64,000 bases of DNA from positions 1 through 64,000 of the forward strand of contig NZ_NFZV01000009.1 in assembly GCF_003399765.1 (NCBI RefSeq), in the 5' to 3' direction. Source of the DNA: Alkalilimnicola ehrlichii. Its GTDB lineage: Bacteria > Pseudomonadota > Gammaproteobacteria > Nitrococcales > AK92. This document shows, piece by piece, positions 1-8,696 of the stretch. The position numbers were made by a program, and so were the translations under genes. Below the pieces are notes generated by a model, which saw nothing but the letters and a program-made list of their open reading frames with translations, searched no databases and was not told the origin of the DNA. Every line of letters begins with the position of its first letter. Within the stretch, counting starts at the first letter, position 1.

Positions 1-34
1 GGTTCCTTTTCTTGGGCAAGCAAGAAAAGGAACC
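1..34. repeat. Perfect 14-bp inverted repeat, REP-like extragenic element
   Basis: Arms at 1-14 and 21-34 are exact reverse complements (GGTTCCTTTTCTTG and its complement) around a 6-base loop. A second, shorter GC-rich hairpin follows at about 42-59. The sequence resembles the dispersed extragenic hairpins built on a 'CTTTTCTT...AAGAAAAG' core that are common in beta- and gammaproteobacteria; this assignment is from memory of the motif. The element is cut by the window edge, so it may be larger. Confidence 0.6.
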
Positions 35-305
35 CGCCGTGCGGGGGCGGAACCCCGCCTTCCAAACAAACCGCGCGAAGCGCACCACCCTGAACCACCC
101 ACACCAGAAAACATCACCCCACCAAACCGAGATAACCCTTTTACTAACCCCCGCCCCGTTATGCGATAAAGGCGCCATGTTATAGTATCTTTAGTAAAGG
201 AAACGCTGAATATCTTTACCGGTCGCCGGCCGCGATCGATTCGGTGTCTTGTAGAATAAATGCAGCCCCACGGAAACGGTCGAGAACAATAAAAAAGGAA
301 GTCTC
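35..305 (+). other. Upstream region of the first gene
   Basis: No gene is recognisable here. The stretch is AT-richer after about 120 and probably carries the promoter of the gene at 306. AAAAAAGGAAG at about 291-301 is the ribosome binding site for that ATG. Confidence 0.4.
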
Positions 306-1598
306 ATGAGCTGGTTTTCTCGCAAGCCCGTCGTAGTGCTGGCGCTTCTGGCTTTGGTAGCCATTGGGGGAGTGAAGCTCCTGCTATGGAACCAGGTTAA
401 GCGCAGTGCCGACGATTTCGTACGGCATATGAGCTTACATGCCGCCGTGCATTACGAAGGCATCGAAACCTCCTTAATGGGTAGCGTCGGTATCCGTGGC
501 ATTACGATTCGGCCTCATGGGGTTAGCGACTCCGTTCGTATCGAGCGTATTCGCTTCTCGGCCGCTCATCTACCTGCCTTGTTGCGGCTTCGCAGCGATC
601 TGGAATCTTTTCGGATTCCTTCCGAGATGACGCTGGAGGTGCAAGGGCTTACCCTGGATGCTCACGGCGAACTGCTCTATTCCTTAATCGACGATGCAGC
701 AGACAATGCACTGGAAACCGCGTTTTTCGGTTGCGGCGACTTTGGGGCGGTGACGGCCGCTTCTTACCCGGACATGGGTTACGATCGCTTAATCAGCAAT
801 ATCCGCTTATCGCAGGTTTATAACAAGCGCGACGATAGCCTGCTATTGAAAGCGGATCTGCATACCGAAGAGATGGTCGATATCGGTATAGCCGTGCGGT
901 TGACGTCGATCCCCGGCGGCCAGCTCACGCCCATGGCGTTCATGCAGCAAATGCCGGAAGTCTCGCGTATTACGCTTCGTTACCAAGACTATGCTTATAA
1001 CGAGCGGCGCAATCGCTATTGTGCCGAGCGGGGCGGGGTCGATGTCGCGGAATTCCTTGACAGCCATCAGGCTGCCGTTAGGGCCGCGCTGGCGGCGCAG
1101 AATATCCACCCCTCCGAAGGCTTGCAGATCGCGTACCGACGTTTTGTCGAAGGAGCAGGGCATATCGAGTTGAGCATGCGTCCGGAGCGCAATGTTTCCT
1201 TCCTCGAGTTAGCGTTGTATCAACCGCATGATCTGGTACGCCGTTTGGGTACTCAGCTGGAGGTGAACGGCGCTCGCGTTTACGACCTTAGCCTGCGTCG
1301 GCAGGGGAGCGAGGAAGGTGCTGTTGCCGCACCGGCATCCCCCGCCGGTTCGGCGGCGGCGACCACGCGTCGGGTCGCTACACCGGCCTTGCCGCAGTTC
1401 CGGCCGGTTGCTGTGAGCGAACTTGACCGGCATGTGGGCCGGCCGGCGCGAGTCGTCTTAACCAGCGGCTTGCAGCGTAGCGGCGTCATCGAGCAGATCG
1501 ATGCGCAGCACTTGATGCTTCGGCGCCGTCTTCACGGGGGCGTAGTCGATTATCCTATCGCGTTTTCGGACATCGAACGGGTCGACGTGGAGTTGTAG
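306..1598 (+). CDS. Membrane-anchored protein of unknown function, AsmA/DUF945-like
   Basis: I do not recognise this protein confidently. It has 430 residues. One N-terminal membrane segment (about residues 8-28) is followed by a long, probably periplasmic region of alternating beta-strand-like sequence (about 45-320), resembling the periplasmic parts of DUF945 or AsmA-type proteins. A low-complexity Ala/Pro/Thr linker lies at about 335-365. A separate C-terminal domain of about 65 residues, with 'GRPARVVLTSGLQRSG', looks like a small Sm- or SH3-like barrel. The ATG is preceded by AAGGAAG at a normal distance. The next gene starts 104 bases downstream, so it may be a single-gene unit. The two-domain build is the most notable feature; no catalytic residues stand out. 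Confidence 0.75.
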   Translation: MSWFSRKPVVVLALLALVAIGGVKLLLWNQVKRSADDFVRHMSLHAAVHYEGIETSLMGSVGIRGITIRPHGVSDSVRIERIRFSAAHLPALLRLRSDLESFRIPSEMTLEVQGLTLDAHGELLYSLIDDAADNALETAFFGCGDFGAVTAASYPDMGYDRLISNIRLSQVYNKRDDSLLLKADLHTEEMVDIGIAVRLTSIPGGQLTPMAFMQQMPEVSRITLRYQDYAYNERRNRYCAERGGVDVAEFLDSHQAAVRAALAAQNIHPSEGLQIAYRRFVEGAGHIELSMRPERNVSFLELALYQPHDLVRRLGTQLEVNGARVYDLSLRRQGSEEGAVAAPASPAGSAAATTRRVATPALPQFRPVAVSELDRHVGRPARVVLTSGLQRSGVIEQIDAQHLMLRRRLHGGVVDYPIAFSDIERVDVEL

Positions 1599-1702
1599 CG
1601 CGCGACCTTTCTGTTTAGGTGTTCGACCCAGTAAAGCTTTCGAGGCAGCTGCCGCTACGTCAGAGATAACGTGTTGTTCTCTGCCGTATAGATAGTTGTC
1701 CG

Positions 1703-2527
1703 ATGTCCTTGAATTACGCTTCTTTGATTTGTGCCGCAGCGCTGACAGTGGTTGCCGTCAGCGCTTGCAACAGCGATAGCTCATCGAGCCGGCCTGCGAC
1801 CGACGACGAGCTGATGCAGTACCTCGTGGGTAGCAATCTCAGGTTCGGGATGGCTCATGACCTTATAAGGGATACGGATACAATCACCCAGACCTGCCTG
1901 TTCGGTTCGCGTTATCGCGATGAATGGGATGACGAAACCGATGCCTTCCTCGGGTATTGGGATAGAGAGCAAGAGATCCTGCTTCCTCCCCACGCCGAAC
2001 TCGAATGTCTGAGTTGGCGTTGGAACGACGATTTAATTCCGGTGAAGACCAACGGCAGCGAGTTGGCCGAGCGGGCGATGGACGAGATCGAGCGCGTGTT
2101 CAATCGCCATGTGTTCGACCGCCATAGCATAGCCAACGTGCCGGACGACGAGATCGATGCCGGAATTATCGTCAGCATGGGCACGTCGCCGGTTCCCGAC
2201 GGTGCCGACCCCAGAGCGTTTTGCGCCAATGTCGCCGTCGGTCCGAACGACCTGTCCCCGATCTCGAATAATATCTGGCAGGACGATGCCTCCTACGAGA
2301 TCGACTTCCCCGTCTTTATCAACCTCGGTAACCCCGATTGCTCGCCCAACCTGAACATCGTCATCCATGAGTTCGGCCACGCCATGGGGCTTGAGGGGCA
2401 TTTCCCGGGGTTCGGTATGGGTGGCGCCATCAGCAACAACTTCTGGCTCGTGCTGTTCTCGCTTTACAACAATCCGCCGGGCACTCGGGAGCAGGATCTC
2501 CTTTTGCACCGGCCGTTCGGCTTTTAA
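1703..2527 (+). CDS. Secreted zinc-metalloprotease-like lipoprotein
   Basis: A 274-residue protein with a signal peptide ending in a lipobox-like 'AVSAC' (Cys at about residue 22) and a Ser-rich spacer, so probably a lipoprotein. The sequence HEFGHAMGLEGH at about residues 227-238 contains HExxH followed by a Gly and a further His, as in metzincin-like zinc proteases. The third His lies one residue later than in the classical HExxHxxGxxH. Paired cysteines (for example 'FGSRYRDE' region, 'LECLSW', 'AFCANV', 'NPDCSPN') suggest disulfides in the periplasm or outside. The porin follows 28 bases downstream and may be cotranscribed. Proteolytic activity is inferred from the motif only; a substrate cannot be guessed. 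Confidence 0.7.
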   Translation: MSLNYASLICAAALTVVAVSACNSDSSSSRPATDDELMQYLVGSNLRFGMAHDLIRDTDTITQTCLFGSRYRDEWDDETDAFLGYWDREQEILLPPHAELECLSWRWNDDLIPVKTNGSELAERAMDEIERVFNRHVFDRHSIANVPDDEIDAGIIVSMGTSPVPDGADPRAFCANVAVGPNDLSPISNNIWQDDASYEIDFPVFINLGNPDCSPNLNIVIHEFGHAMGLEGHFPGFGMGGAISNNFWLVLFSLYNNPPGTREQDLLLHRPFGF

Positions 2528-2555
2528 GCCGCGTTTTCATCCAGAGGGGAAGTAA

Positions 2556-3575
2556 ATGAAAAAACTATTTGTCGTAGCCGGGTGCTGCGCCGGGGCACTG
2601 TGGGCGTCTGCCGCGGCGGCCGAGGTTGAGATCTACGGCCAAGCTCATATCGCGATCAGCCATATCGACAATGGCGACGACTACAGCGCCGTTAACGTCT
2701 CCAGCAACGCCAGCCGCATCGGTTTCCGTGCCGCTCGCGAAGTGGGCGACGGACTGCGGGCACTGGTGCAGATAGAGGGCCAAGTTAACTTCGATAACGA
2801 GGCTAACGAGCGTTTTACTTCGCGCGATAGCTTTGCCGGCTTGGAAGGCCATTGGGGCTTGTTGCGGGTCGGTCGTTTCGATACGCCGAATAAGGCATTG
2901 CGGGCGCGGACCGATTTCTTCGGCAACCAGATCGGCGATTCGCGCAATATCGTTCGCGGTAACTATGTTAAAGATCAGCAGGGCTTCGACGAACGGCTTA
3001 ATAACGGTATCGCCTATCGGACGCCGAGCCTGAACGGGTTTTTCGGCGAAGTGCACTATAGCCCGGAGTCTGGGGCGACCGGCAACGCCGCCGATGGTAA
3101 CGACAACGATACCATCAGCGTTGCGCTGAGTTATCTCGCCGGGCCGTTGTATGCCGCCGTTGCGCACGAGCGCTGGAATGCCGTCGAGAGCGAGGCTGAG
3201 CGGAGTGTCACTCGGGTCGCGGCGTATTATGACATTGGCGGTTTGCGGTTGGCGGCGCTGGCCCAGCAGGCGAGCGACCCTGACGATGTGAGCTTCGGGG
3301 TGGGCGCGCGTTATCGCTTGAGCGATAAGCTCTTTCTTAAAGGGCAGTATTATCAGCTAAGCGCCGACGACAGCGATTACGATGCAGCCCTGCTCGCACT
3401 CGGCGTCAATTACGTCTACGGCCCTGGGCTGACGTTCTATCTTAACTACGCCCAGATCGACAACGACGATGCGCAAAACCGCGAGCCGTGGGTCACGGCA
3501 AGCACCTTGGGCGGTACCGACGCCGTTGGCGAAACGGCACGCGGCGTCGCCGTCGGCATGATCTATAATTTCTAA
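2556..3575 (+). CDS. Gram-negative general porin
   Basis: A 339-residue outer-membrane trimeric porin of the Porin_4/OmpC-like type. A signal peptide ends near 'AAAAEVEIYGQAHIA'. Typical porin features follow: 'SRIGFRAAREVGDGLRAL', 'FAGLEGHWGLLRVGRFDTP' (the conserved strand pair) and a C-terminal aromatic 'GVAVGMIYNF', the usual signal for BAM-dependent assembly. Length is as expected for a 16-stranded barrel. GAGGGGAAGTAA lies just before the ATG. Its role is passive diffusion of small solutes; selectivity cannot be read from the sequence. It sits directly behind the metalloprotease-like lipoprotein on the same strand. Confidence 0.9.
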   Translation: MKKLFVVAGCCAGALWASAAAAEVEIYGQAHIAISHIDNGDDYSAVNVSSNASRIGFRAAREVGDGLRALVQIEGQVNFDNEANERFTSRDSFAGLEGHWGLLRVGRFDTPNKALRARTDFFGNQIGDSRNIVRGNYVKDQQGFDERLNNGIAYRTPSLNGFFGEVHYSPESGATGNAADGNDNDTISVALSYLAGPLYAAVAHERWNAVESEAERSVTRVAAYYDIGGLRLAALAQQASDPDDVSFGVGARYRLSDKLFLKGQYYQLSADDSDYDAALLALGVNYVYGPGLTFYLNYAQIDNDDAQNREPWVTASTLGGTDAVGETARGVAVGMIYNF

Positions 3576-3921
3576 AACTGCGCCGCCACGACCGCAGGCC
3601 GCCGGGACAGTGCCCGCGCGGCCTGCGGCCGGTTCTTGATTCCTGCCTGCCTACTTGCGCTTCCTTACCGATAAGGGAAGGCCTTTTCTGCAAGCGTGAC
3701 AACTTCCTTCTTGTTGTCATTTCAGATACGTTATAAGTTACCGTCTCACGTCCTTTCTTGGAGATCTCGGTTGCGAGGCAGTATTGCTAATTTGTCTCGA
3801 TAGATGCTCGGCCGCTAGCGCCGCGTTGATCGGCGGTGGCATGGCGTGCATGCGTTGGTTTACCGAGATCCGCCATCGTTGTTCCGCCCCAAAGTAGTTT
3901 AAAAACCTAAAGGACTGGATA
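3576..3921. other. Intergenic region with three hairpins after the porin gene
   Basis: A strong stem at 3592-3628 (CCGCAGGCCGC pairs with GCGGCCTGCGG) lies just after the porin stop but lacks a U tract. A second stem at about 3660-3680 (CTTCCTTA/TAAGGGAAG) is followed by CCTTTTC, and a third at 3697-3719 (TGACAAC/GTTGTCA) by TTTC. Together they probably end porin transcription. The rest should contain the promoter of the alcohol dehydrogenase gene; no clear box was found. Confidence 0.5.
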
Positions 3922-5046
3922 ATGACAACTCTTAATTATCTAACGACCACCCATTTCGATTTCGGCATTACCCAACGTCTCGGCAAGGAGCTGTCGCGTT
4001 TTGGGGTAGAGCGCCCGCTGTTTATTACCGATGAAGGCGTGCGTGCTGCGGGCCTGTTGGACAAAGTGCTTGGTAACGGCGGAATCGAGACGCCGTCGGT
4101 GTTCGACCAAACGCCTCCGAATCCGACCCAACAGGCCGTTATGGCGGCGTTGGAGCACTATCGGGCGGATGGCTGCGATGGCGTGGTTTGCGTCGGCGGC
4201 GGGTCGCCCATCGACTTGGGTAAAGCGGTTGCCTTGCTGGCCGGCAGCGGTGGGGATTTGGAGCGCTACGACCCGATGCAAGGGGGTGCTAAGCACATTA
4301 CCAAAGTGGCGCCGTTGTTGGCGATTCCGACCACCGCGGGCACCGGGAGCGAAGTCTCCATGGGGTTTGTGATCGTTATGGACGACGGCCGCAAAGCCAC
4401 TTTCGCCAGTCCGAAACTAGTGCCGAAGGTCGCCTTGTGCGATCCCGAGCTTACCTTGGGGCTGCCTGCCCATCTCACCGCTGCAACCGGCATGGATGCG
4501 ATAGCACACTGTATCGAGGCCGTGTTATCGCCGGTTGTTAATCCGCCGGCGGAAGGCGTGGGGCTGGACGGTCTATGGCGCGCCTGGCGCAATATTCAAC
4601 GCGCCGTCGAAGACGGCAGCGATCGCGAAGCGCGGTGGCACATGATGATGGCCTCCACCGAAGGCGCGATGGCTTTCGTCAAGGGTTTGGGCGCGGTGCA
4701 TGCGATGAGCCATGCCGCCGGCCGCTTGCCGGATCTTAAGCTCCACCACGGTACTTTGAACGCGGTGCTGTTGCCGGCGGTGCTGCGCTTTAACAAGCCC
4801 GTCGCCGAGGAGAAGATGGAGCGTCTTGCGCAGGCGATGGGGCTGCCTAAGGACGCCGACCTCGCCGAGGAAATCGAGCGTATGAACGCATCGTTGAAGC
4901 TACCGGCGACCTTGGGTGAAATGGGCGTAACCGAAGCGCATCTGGACGATTTGGTTTACTACGCGGTTAAGGACTTGGCTGGCCGGACCAACCCGCGCCA
5001 GGCCAGCGCCGAGGATTATCGCGCGCTATTTGAGCAGGCGCTATAA
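3922..5046 (+). CDS. Iron-containing alcohol dehydrogenase
   Basis: A 374-residue cytoplasmic member of the group III (Fe-ADH) alcohol dehydrogenases, which oxidise alcohols or reduce aldehydes with NAD(P). The N-terminal dinucleotide-binding half shows 'VVCVGGGSPIDLGKAVA', and 'PTTAGTGSEVS' is the family signature. Metal-binding histidines are in 'MDAIAHCIEA', 'AVHAMSHAAG' and 'LHHGTLNAVLLP'. Length matches the family. AAAGGA precedes the ATG. The gene stands alone between two intergenic regions, so a substrate cannot be assigned. Confidence 0.92.
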   Translation: MTTLNYLTTTHFDFGITQRLGKELSRFGVERPLFITDEGVRAAGLLDKVLGNGGIETPSVFDQTPPNPTQQAVMAALEHYRADGCDGVVCVGGGSPIDLGKAVALLAGSGGDLERYDPMQGGAKHITKVAPLLAIPTTAGTGSEVSMGFVIVMDDGRKATFASPKLVPKVALCDPELTLGLPAHLTAATGMDAIAHCIEAVLSPVVNPPAEGVGLDGLWRAWRNIQRAVEDGSDREARWHMMMASTEGAMAFVKGLGAVHAMSHAAGRLPDLKLHHGTLNAVLLPAVLRFNKPVAEEKMERLAQAMGLPKDADLAEEIERMNASLKLPATLGEMGVTEAHLDDLVYYAVKDLAGRTNPRQASAEDYRALFEQAL

Positions 5047-5310
5047 CGACCGGCAGCAAGGCACGTATACGGCGGGCGTGGCGGCGCCCGCCGGCGCTTG
5101 CGAGGCCCGTTTTATACTTTGGATTCGTGGGGTGCCGCGACCCCAGGGACGGAAGACGAGGCTTCGAGCCTTCGGAGGGCGCAAGCGGGGCCTGGAAAGT
5201 TAGATAGGAACTCTTGATTGCCTTCTTAACGGCGCCATGTGGCAAGGTTAACCCACGTGGGCTACGACGGCCCACGCGTTGCTGTTGCCTACGTTAGGAG
5301 GGGCTACGCC

Positions 5311-6144
5311 ATGGAAAGGTCAGTGGTCGAAGCGCGTGCGGCGGCCCCGGATACGCATGTTCTTAGTTATCTCTATCCGGTGCCGACGCTTGGTTTCGTT
5401 CCCATCAATGCTTTCGTAATTCAAGCTCAGGAGCCGGTATTGGTCGATACCGGTCATGTGGCCGCGCGCGACGAGTACATGGCCGCTTTGAGTAAGGTCG
5501 TCGATTTGGGCGAGTTGCGTTGGATCTGGTTAACCCACACCGATCCCGATCATGTCGGTAATCTATTGGCCGTCATGGCCGCCGCGCCTAATGCGCGTTT
5601 GATCACGACCTTTCTCGGCCTCGGCAAGCTCAGTTTGATGGGTATTCGAACCGAGCGGGTGTTGCTGCTTAATCCGGGGCAGGTGCTGGATATCGGCGAC
5701 CGGCTCCTCTCGGCGCTACGACCGCCGACCTATGACGCGCCGGAAACCACCGCCCTGTTCGACGAGAAAACGCGCTCGCTGTTCAGTGCCGATAGTTTCG
5801 GCACCGTCTTAGCAGAGCCGGTAGTGGATGCAGCAGCGCTTACACCGGAGCAGTTGCACGCCAATATGTTGCTATGGAGCGCGATCGACTCGCCTTGGCT
5901 GGAGCATGTCGACATGCAACGCTGGAGTGCTTGCCTCGACGCGGTGCGTGCGTTGGCACCGGATACAGTGTTGAGTAGCCATGCGCCTCCTGCCAGCGGT
6001 ATTACCGAGACGTTACTGGCGAATCTTGCCGATGCGGTAGGGCAGCCGCCCTATCGAGGGCCGGATCAAGCGGCTATGGAGGCCCTGATGAGTACTGTGC
6101 CGCCGAGCGAGGCCGGTATGCACGGGCAGGCGCACCCGAGGTAG
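5311..6144 (+). CDS. MBL-fold metallo-hydrolase
   Basis: A 277-residue metallo-beta-lactamase-fold protein. I chose the ATG at 5311 because AGGAGGGG at 5296-5303 sits 7 bases upstream; an in-frame ATG at 5239 has no such site. The metal motif reads 'THTDPDHVGN', i.e. HxDxDH where classical hydrolases have HxHxDH, as in the diiron (ODP-like) branch of the fold. Further ligands are plausible in 'FSADSFGT' and 'LSSHAPPA'. The substrate is unknown. Facing it on the other strand are an NTF2-like protein and a P450. The reading frame stays open for 55 codons beyond the TAG stop (see the next entry), so the protein may be truncated here. Confidence 0.8.
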   Translation: MERSVVEARAAAPDTHVLSYLYPVPTLGFVPINAFVIQAQEPVLVDTGHVAARDEYMAALSKVVDLGELRWIWLTHTDPDHVGNLLAVMAAAPNARLITTFLGLGKLSLMGIRTERVLLLNPGQVLDIGDRLLSALRPPTYDAPETTALFDEKTRSLFSADSFGTVLAEPVVDAAALTPEQLHANMLLWSAIDSPWLEHVDMQRWSACLDAVRALAPDTVLSSHAPPASGITETLLANLADAVGQPPYRGPDQAAMEALMSTVPPSEAGMHGQAHPR

Positions 6145-6314
6145 TCTCTGGCGGAGGATGCGATGCAGAAACCGACACTGTTGCCGCTCAATGCGGACGA
6201 GGCGTCGCGTCGGCGAAGCGTATTGCCTCGGCGATCGGAGAGGGCGGCGTAGCGATCCAATATGTCCATCGCTACTCAGCCGAGCAGATGGCTGCCGCCT
6301 TAAGGAAACGTTAA
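6145..6314 (+). other. In-frame open extension after the MBL-fold stop codon
   Basis: After the TAG at 6142-6144 the same frame stays open to TAA at 6312-6314 and encodes about 55 residues. They look protein-like (Ala/Gly-rich, ending 'HRYSAEQMAAALRKR') and no ATG or ribosome site starts them independently. It could be the true C-terminus of the MBL-fold protein separated by a nonsense mutation or base-call error, a read-through product, or chance. Confidence 0.4.
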
Positions 6315-6332
6315 ACGTTTCCTTAAGGCGGC
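6294..6332. repeat. 39-bp near-perfect palindrome (19-bp arms, 1-base centre)
   Basis: Arms at 6294-6312 and 6314-6332 are exact reverse complements around a single A at 6313. The arm reads GCCGCCTTAAGGAAACGTT. It contains the stop codon (TAA 6312-6314) of the extended plus-strand frame and the stop of the minus-strand NTF2-like gene (6323-6325). It probably acts as a bidirectional hairpin between converging genes, although no U tract follows on either strand. Confidence 0.8.
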
Positions 6333-6679
6333 ATTACTGTGTAGTGGATGGTCATTGCCTGAATGCGGTTCTTTTGAATCAGATAGGAATCCGCCCCGTC
6401 GGTTACCCGAGCACCGGAATCGGACTCCGCCGTCCATTCAAGAAAGCCTAACTCGCCTTCGGCCATGATCGTTCGGTAAGTCCAGCGACCGTTGGGTAGG
6501 TGCTTCTGTAGCAGGCGTACTTTCTCGCGCACGCCGGCATGGCCGCGGAATATCCCATAGCCGGTCAAAAGCACAATATTCTCGCTGAAGTTCCGTGCCA
6601 GGTCGGTTTCGAAATCCCATTGGCCGGCAAGTTGTAAGTGATCGTCCAGCACCTCGCGTGCGCTACGGTTACCGGTCAT
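6323..6679 (-). CDS. Nuclear transport factor 2 / SnoaL-like protein
   Basis: A 118-residue protein of the NTF2/SnoaL-like cone fold: 'LDDHLQLAGQWDFETDLARN' opens the helical part and 'GFLEWTAESDSGARVTDGADSY' and 'IQAMTIHYTVMP' are the expected strands of the curved sheet. Members are small cyclases, isomerases or ligand binders; the reaction here is unknown. Its ATG overlaps the TAA of the upstream P450 gene by one base (TAATG), indicating translational coupling and a shared function or substrate with that oxidase. Confidence 0.75.
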   Translation of the reverse strand: MTGNRSAREVLDDHLQLAGQWDFETDLARNFSENIVLLTGYGIFRGHAGVREKVRLLQKHLPNGRWTYRTIMAEGELGFLEWTAESDSGARVTDGADSYLIQKNRIQAMTIHYTVMPP

Positions 6680-8015
6680 TAGTGCTCCTTGCGGATACCG
6701 CGTTCGTTGCTTTGTAGCTGTTTGCCGATGAGGTCGTAGGTCGCCTCCGGCGCCGTCTCCTCGCGAACTGGAATCAGGCTTGCGACGTTTTCTATCAGGA
6801 AGCGGCTACGCGGCACCATAGGAAAACGGTTGATGCTGATGCTCATATCCTGGTCGGGCACGGCATAACGCATCATGCGCGTTAAGGCGGTCGTGCCGAC
6901 CTTAGCCAATTCGATCGTGATCCACTCGCCGGGACAACGGTGGTTTCTATAGTAATCGCCACCGCCTTGAGTAATGAAATTATAGGCACTCCCGTTCCAT
7001 TGCTTAAAACGTTCGGGCCGGAAGGCTTCGGGGTCGATCCAGGTCCGCCGGTCCCGGTTCGTGCCATAGAGATCCAGTAAAACGCGGGTGTTTTTGGGGA
7101 AGCGGTAACCCTGCCAGTCGAAATCGTCGCGCACCACCGCCGCTACAAAAGGAAAAACGCGTAGTAGCGTCTGACTTCTTGTGCGAAGGGTTCGATCATG
7201 TCGTCGTCTTCCTGCAAGCGCTGACGGAGTTCGGGATGGTCCCACAGCGCAACGGCGGCAAAGGTGATAAAACGGGCAACGGCGACAATGGGACGGAGCA
7301 CATTCAGTAGCTCGACGGCGGCGACCGGTGTATCCAGAAGCCTGCCATGCTCGTCGCGATGCCAACTGATGATACTGAGCGGCCGCCGATCGTCGATGTT
7401 GAGCCGGTTATCCCGAACCGCGGCGATCAATTCCTTTGCCCACCGCTCGCCGCGAAGCCTGCCGAAGCGCCCGCGGATATAACGAGGCCCCAAACCGCCG
7501 ACGCCGTCGATCATGGCGGCTAAGTCCGCTGTCCGTTGCTCAACCTCCGATTCTTTTAGCGGTACGCCCGCCCAACCACAGGCGGCGCGGCAGAGCAAAG
7601 TCTGGCATTCAGGGTGAAGGGCGATTCGATCCTTGCCTTCCCAGGTCGGAATGGCTTGGCGCCATTCTTCGGCGAAGCGCGTTGAGAGGTCGTTGAGTGC
7701 CTCCGGCGTCATGAGCGACATGAACATCTGTTTGCGCACTCGATGCGCACGACCATCCAGGCCTTGGACGCCGCCTTCGCCAAACAGGACTTTACGCACC
7801 CGGCGCGGGGCGGCGCCTTCTCGCGTGAAGCGAGATTCGTCGTAGAATAAGCGGGCTGCCGCTTCGCCGCGCATGCAAATGGTGTTCTGAAACAGCAAAC
7901 GGGCTTGAAACAAATCCGTTTGATGGCGCTCGCAGCGTTTGCTGACAAATTCATAGCCGTCGCGTAACAGTGCGAGCGAACTATCGGGTGCCTTTTCTCG
8001 CGGTATCCGAGGCAT
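6679..8015 (-). CDS. Cytochrome P450, fatty-acid peroxygenase type (CYP152-like), frameshifted
   Basis: Residues up to about 285 lie in one frame (8015 down to about 7150) and the heme-binding half in the next (7150 to 6679). One missing C in the minus-strand run at 7151-7152 (CC where CCC is needed) breaks it; restoring it gives '...EVRRYYAFFPFVAAVVRDDFDW'. CYP152 features are 'RFTREGA', 'LDGRAHRVRKQMFMS', the substrate-pocket segment 'NVLRPIVAVARFITFAAVAL' and the heme thiolate 'HRCPGEW'. CYP152 enzymes use hydrogen peroxide to hydroxylate or decarboxylate fatty acids without a reductase partner. GGGAGG lies upstream of the ATG. The break is likely a base-call error given the same pattern elsewhere, but a true pseudogene is not excluded. 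Confidence 0.85.
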
Positions 8016-8160
8016 GCATCCTCCCTGCTCAATCTACTGCATCGAGACTATCATCTGGGGATTAAGCAAACCCTGAACAATTCCCTTGCCATAGAACCGC
8101 TATGCTGGCCCGCTGCACAGGTAAATCTAAGCGTGAAGATGTGCTAGATGGGGTAAGTAA

Positions 8161-8202
8161 GACGCAACTACCTTACGGCGGATTGTCTGCGGTAGCTGCG
8201 TC
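8161..8202 (-). terminator. Hairpin downstream of the small outer-membrane protein gene
   Basis: GACGCAACTACC (8161-8172) pairs with GGTAGCTGCGTC (8191-8202) with one wobble. It lies 27 bases past the stop of the minus-strand gene at 8229. No clear U tract follows, so it may be a weak terminator or stabilising hairpin. Confidence 0.4.
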
Positions 8203-8228
8203 TAGCTAGGGATGGGATGTCGGCGGGA

Positions 8229-8696
8229 TCAGAATACCAACATCAGGCCCAAGGTCGGTTGAAAAACCGGGGTTTCGCGTTGTCCGATCAAGTGTTCGTC
8301 GACGTCTGCGATCATGCGTACCGAGCCGCTGGCGGCTAAATGGCGGGCCAGTCGGCGTTCGTAGCCGATTGCAGCGACTAAGCCGAGGTCGCTATCATTG
8401 CGGCCGTCGTAGTAGCCGGCGCCTAGTTGCAGAAATACGCTGTTGGTATAAGCGCCGAAATAGTGCTTGTAGGCGGCATCGATAATCGTTAAATCGTCGC
8501 CGCTGGAATAACCCAGGATCAATGCGCTATCGCGCGATAGACCATGTTGCCAATAGACGTTGGTCATGCCTCCGTCCTGGTTCTTGTCAACGAGCCGAAT
8601 GACATCGATACCTAAACCGTAACCGGCGCTGTAGCCGGTAGCCGGAAATAGTAGGACGACGGCGGTCAGGAATAAGACGACTTTGGTGCGAAACAT
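8229..8696 (-). CDS. Small outer-membrane beta-barrel protein
   Basis: A 155-residue protein with a signal peptide (cleavage near 'GYSAGYGL') followed by alternating amphipathic strands such as 'TNVYWQHGLSRDSALILGYS', 'SVFLQLGAGYYDGR' and 'GLVAAIGYERRLARHLAAS', ending in 'PTLGLMLVF' with the C-terminal aromatic typical of outer-membrane barrels. About 8 strands fit the length. I cannot name a family. It is divergently oriented to the ABC exporter at 9001 and shares the intergenic region with it. Confidence 0.65.
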   Translation of the reverse strand: MFRTKVVLFLTAVVLLFPATGYSAGYGLGIDVIRLVDKNQDGGMTNVYWQHGLSRDSALILGYSSGDDLTIIDAAYKHYFGAYTNSVFLQLGAGYYDGRNDSDLGLVAAIGYERRLARHLAASGSVRMIADVDEHLIGQRETPVFQPTLGLMLVF

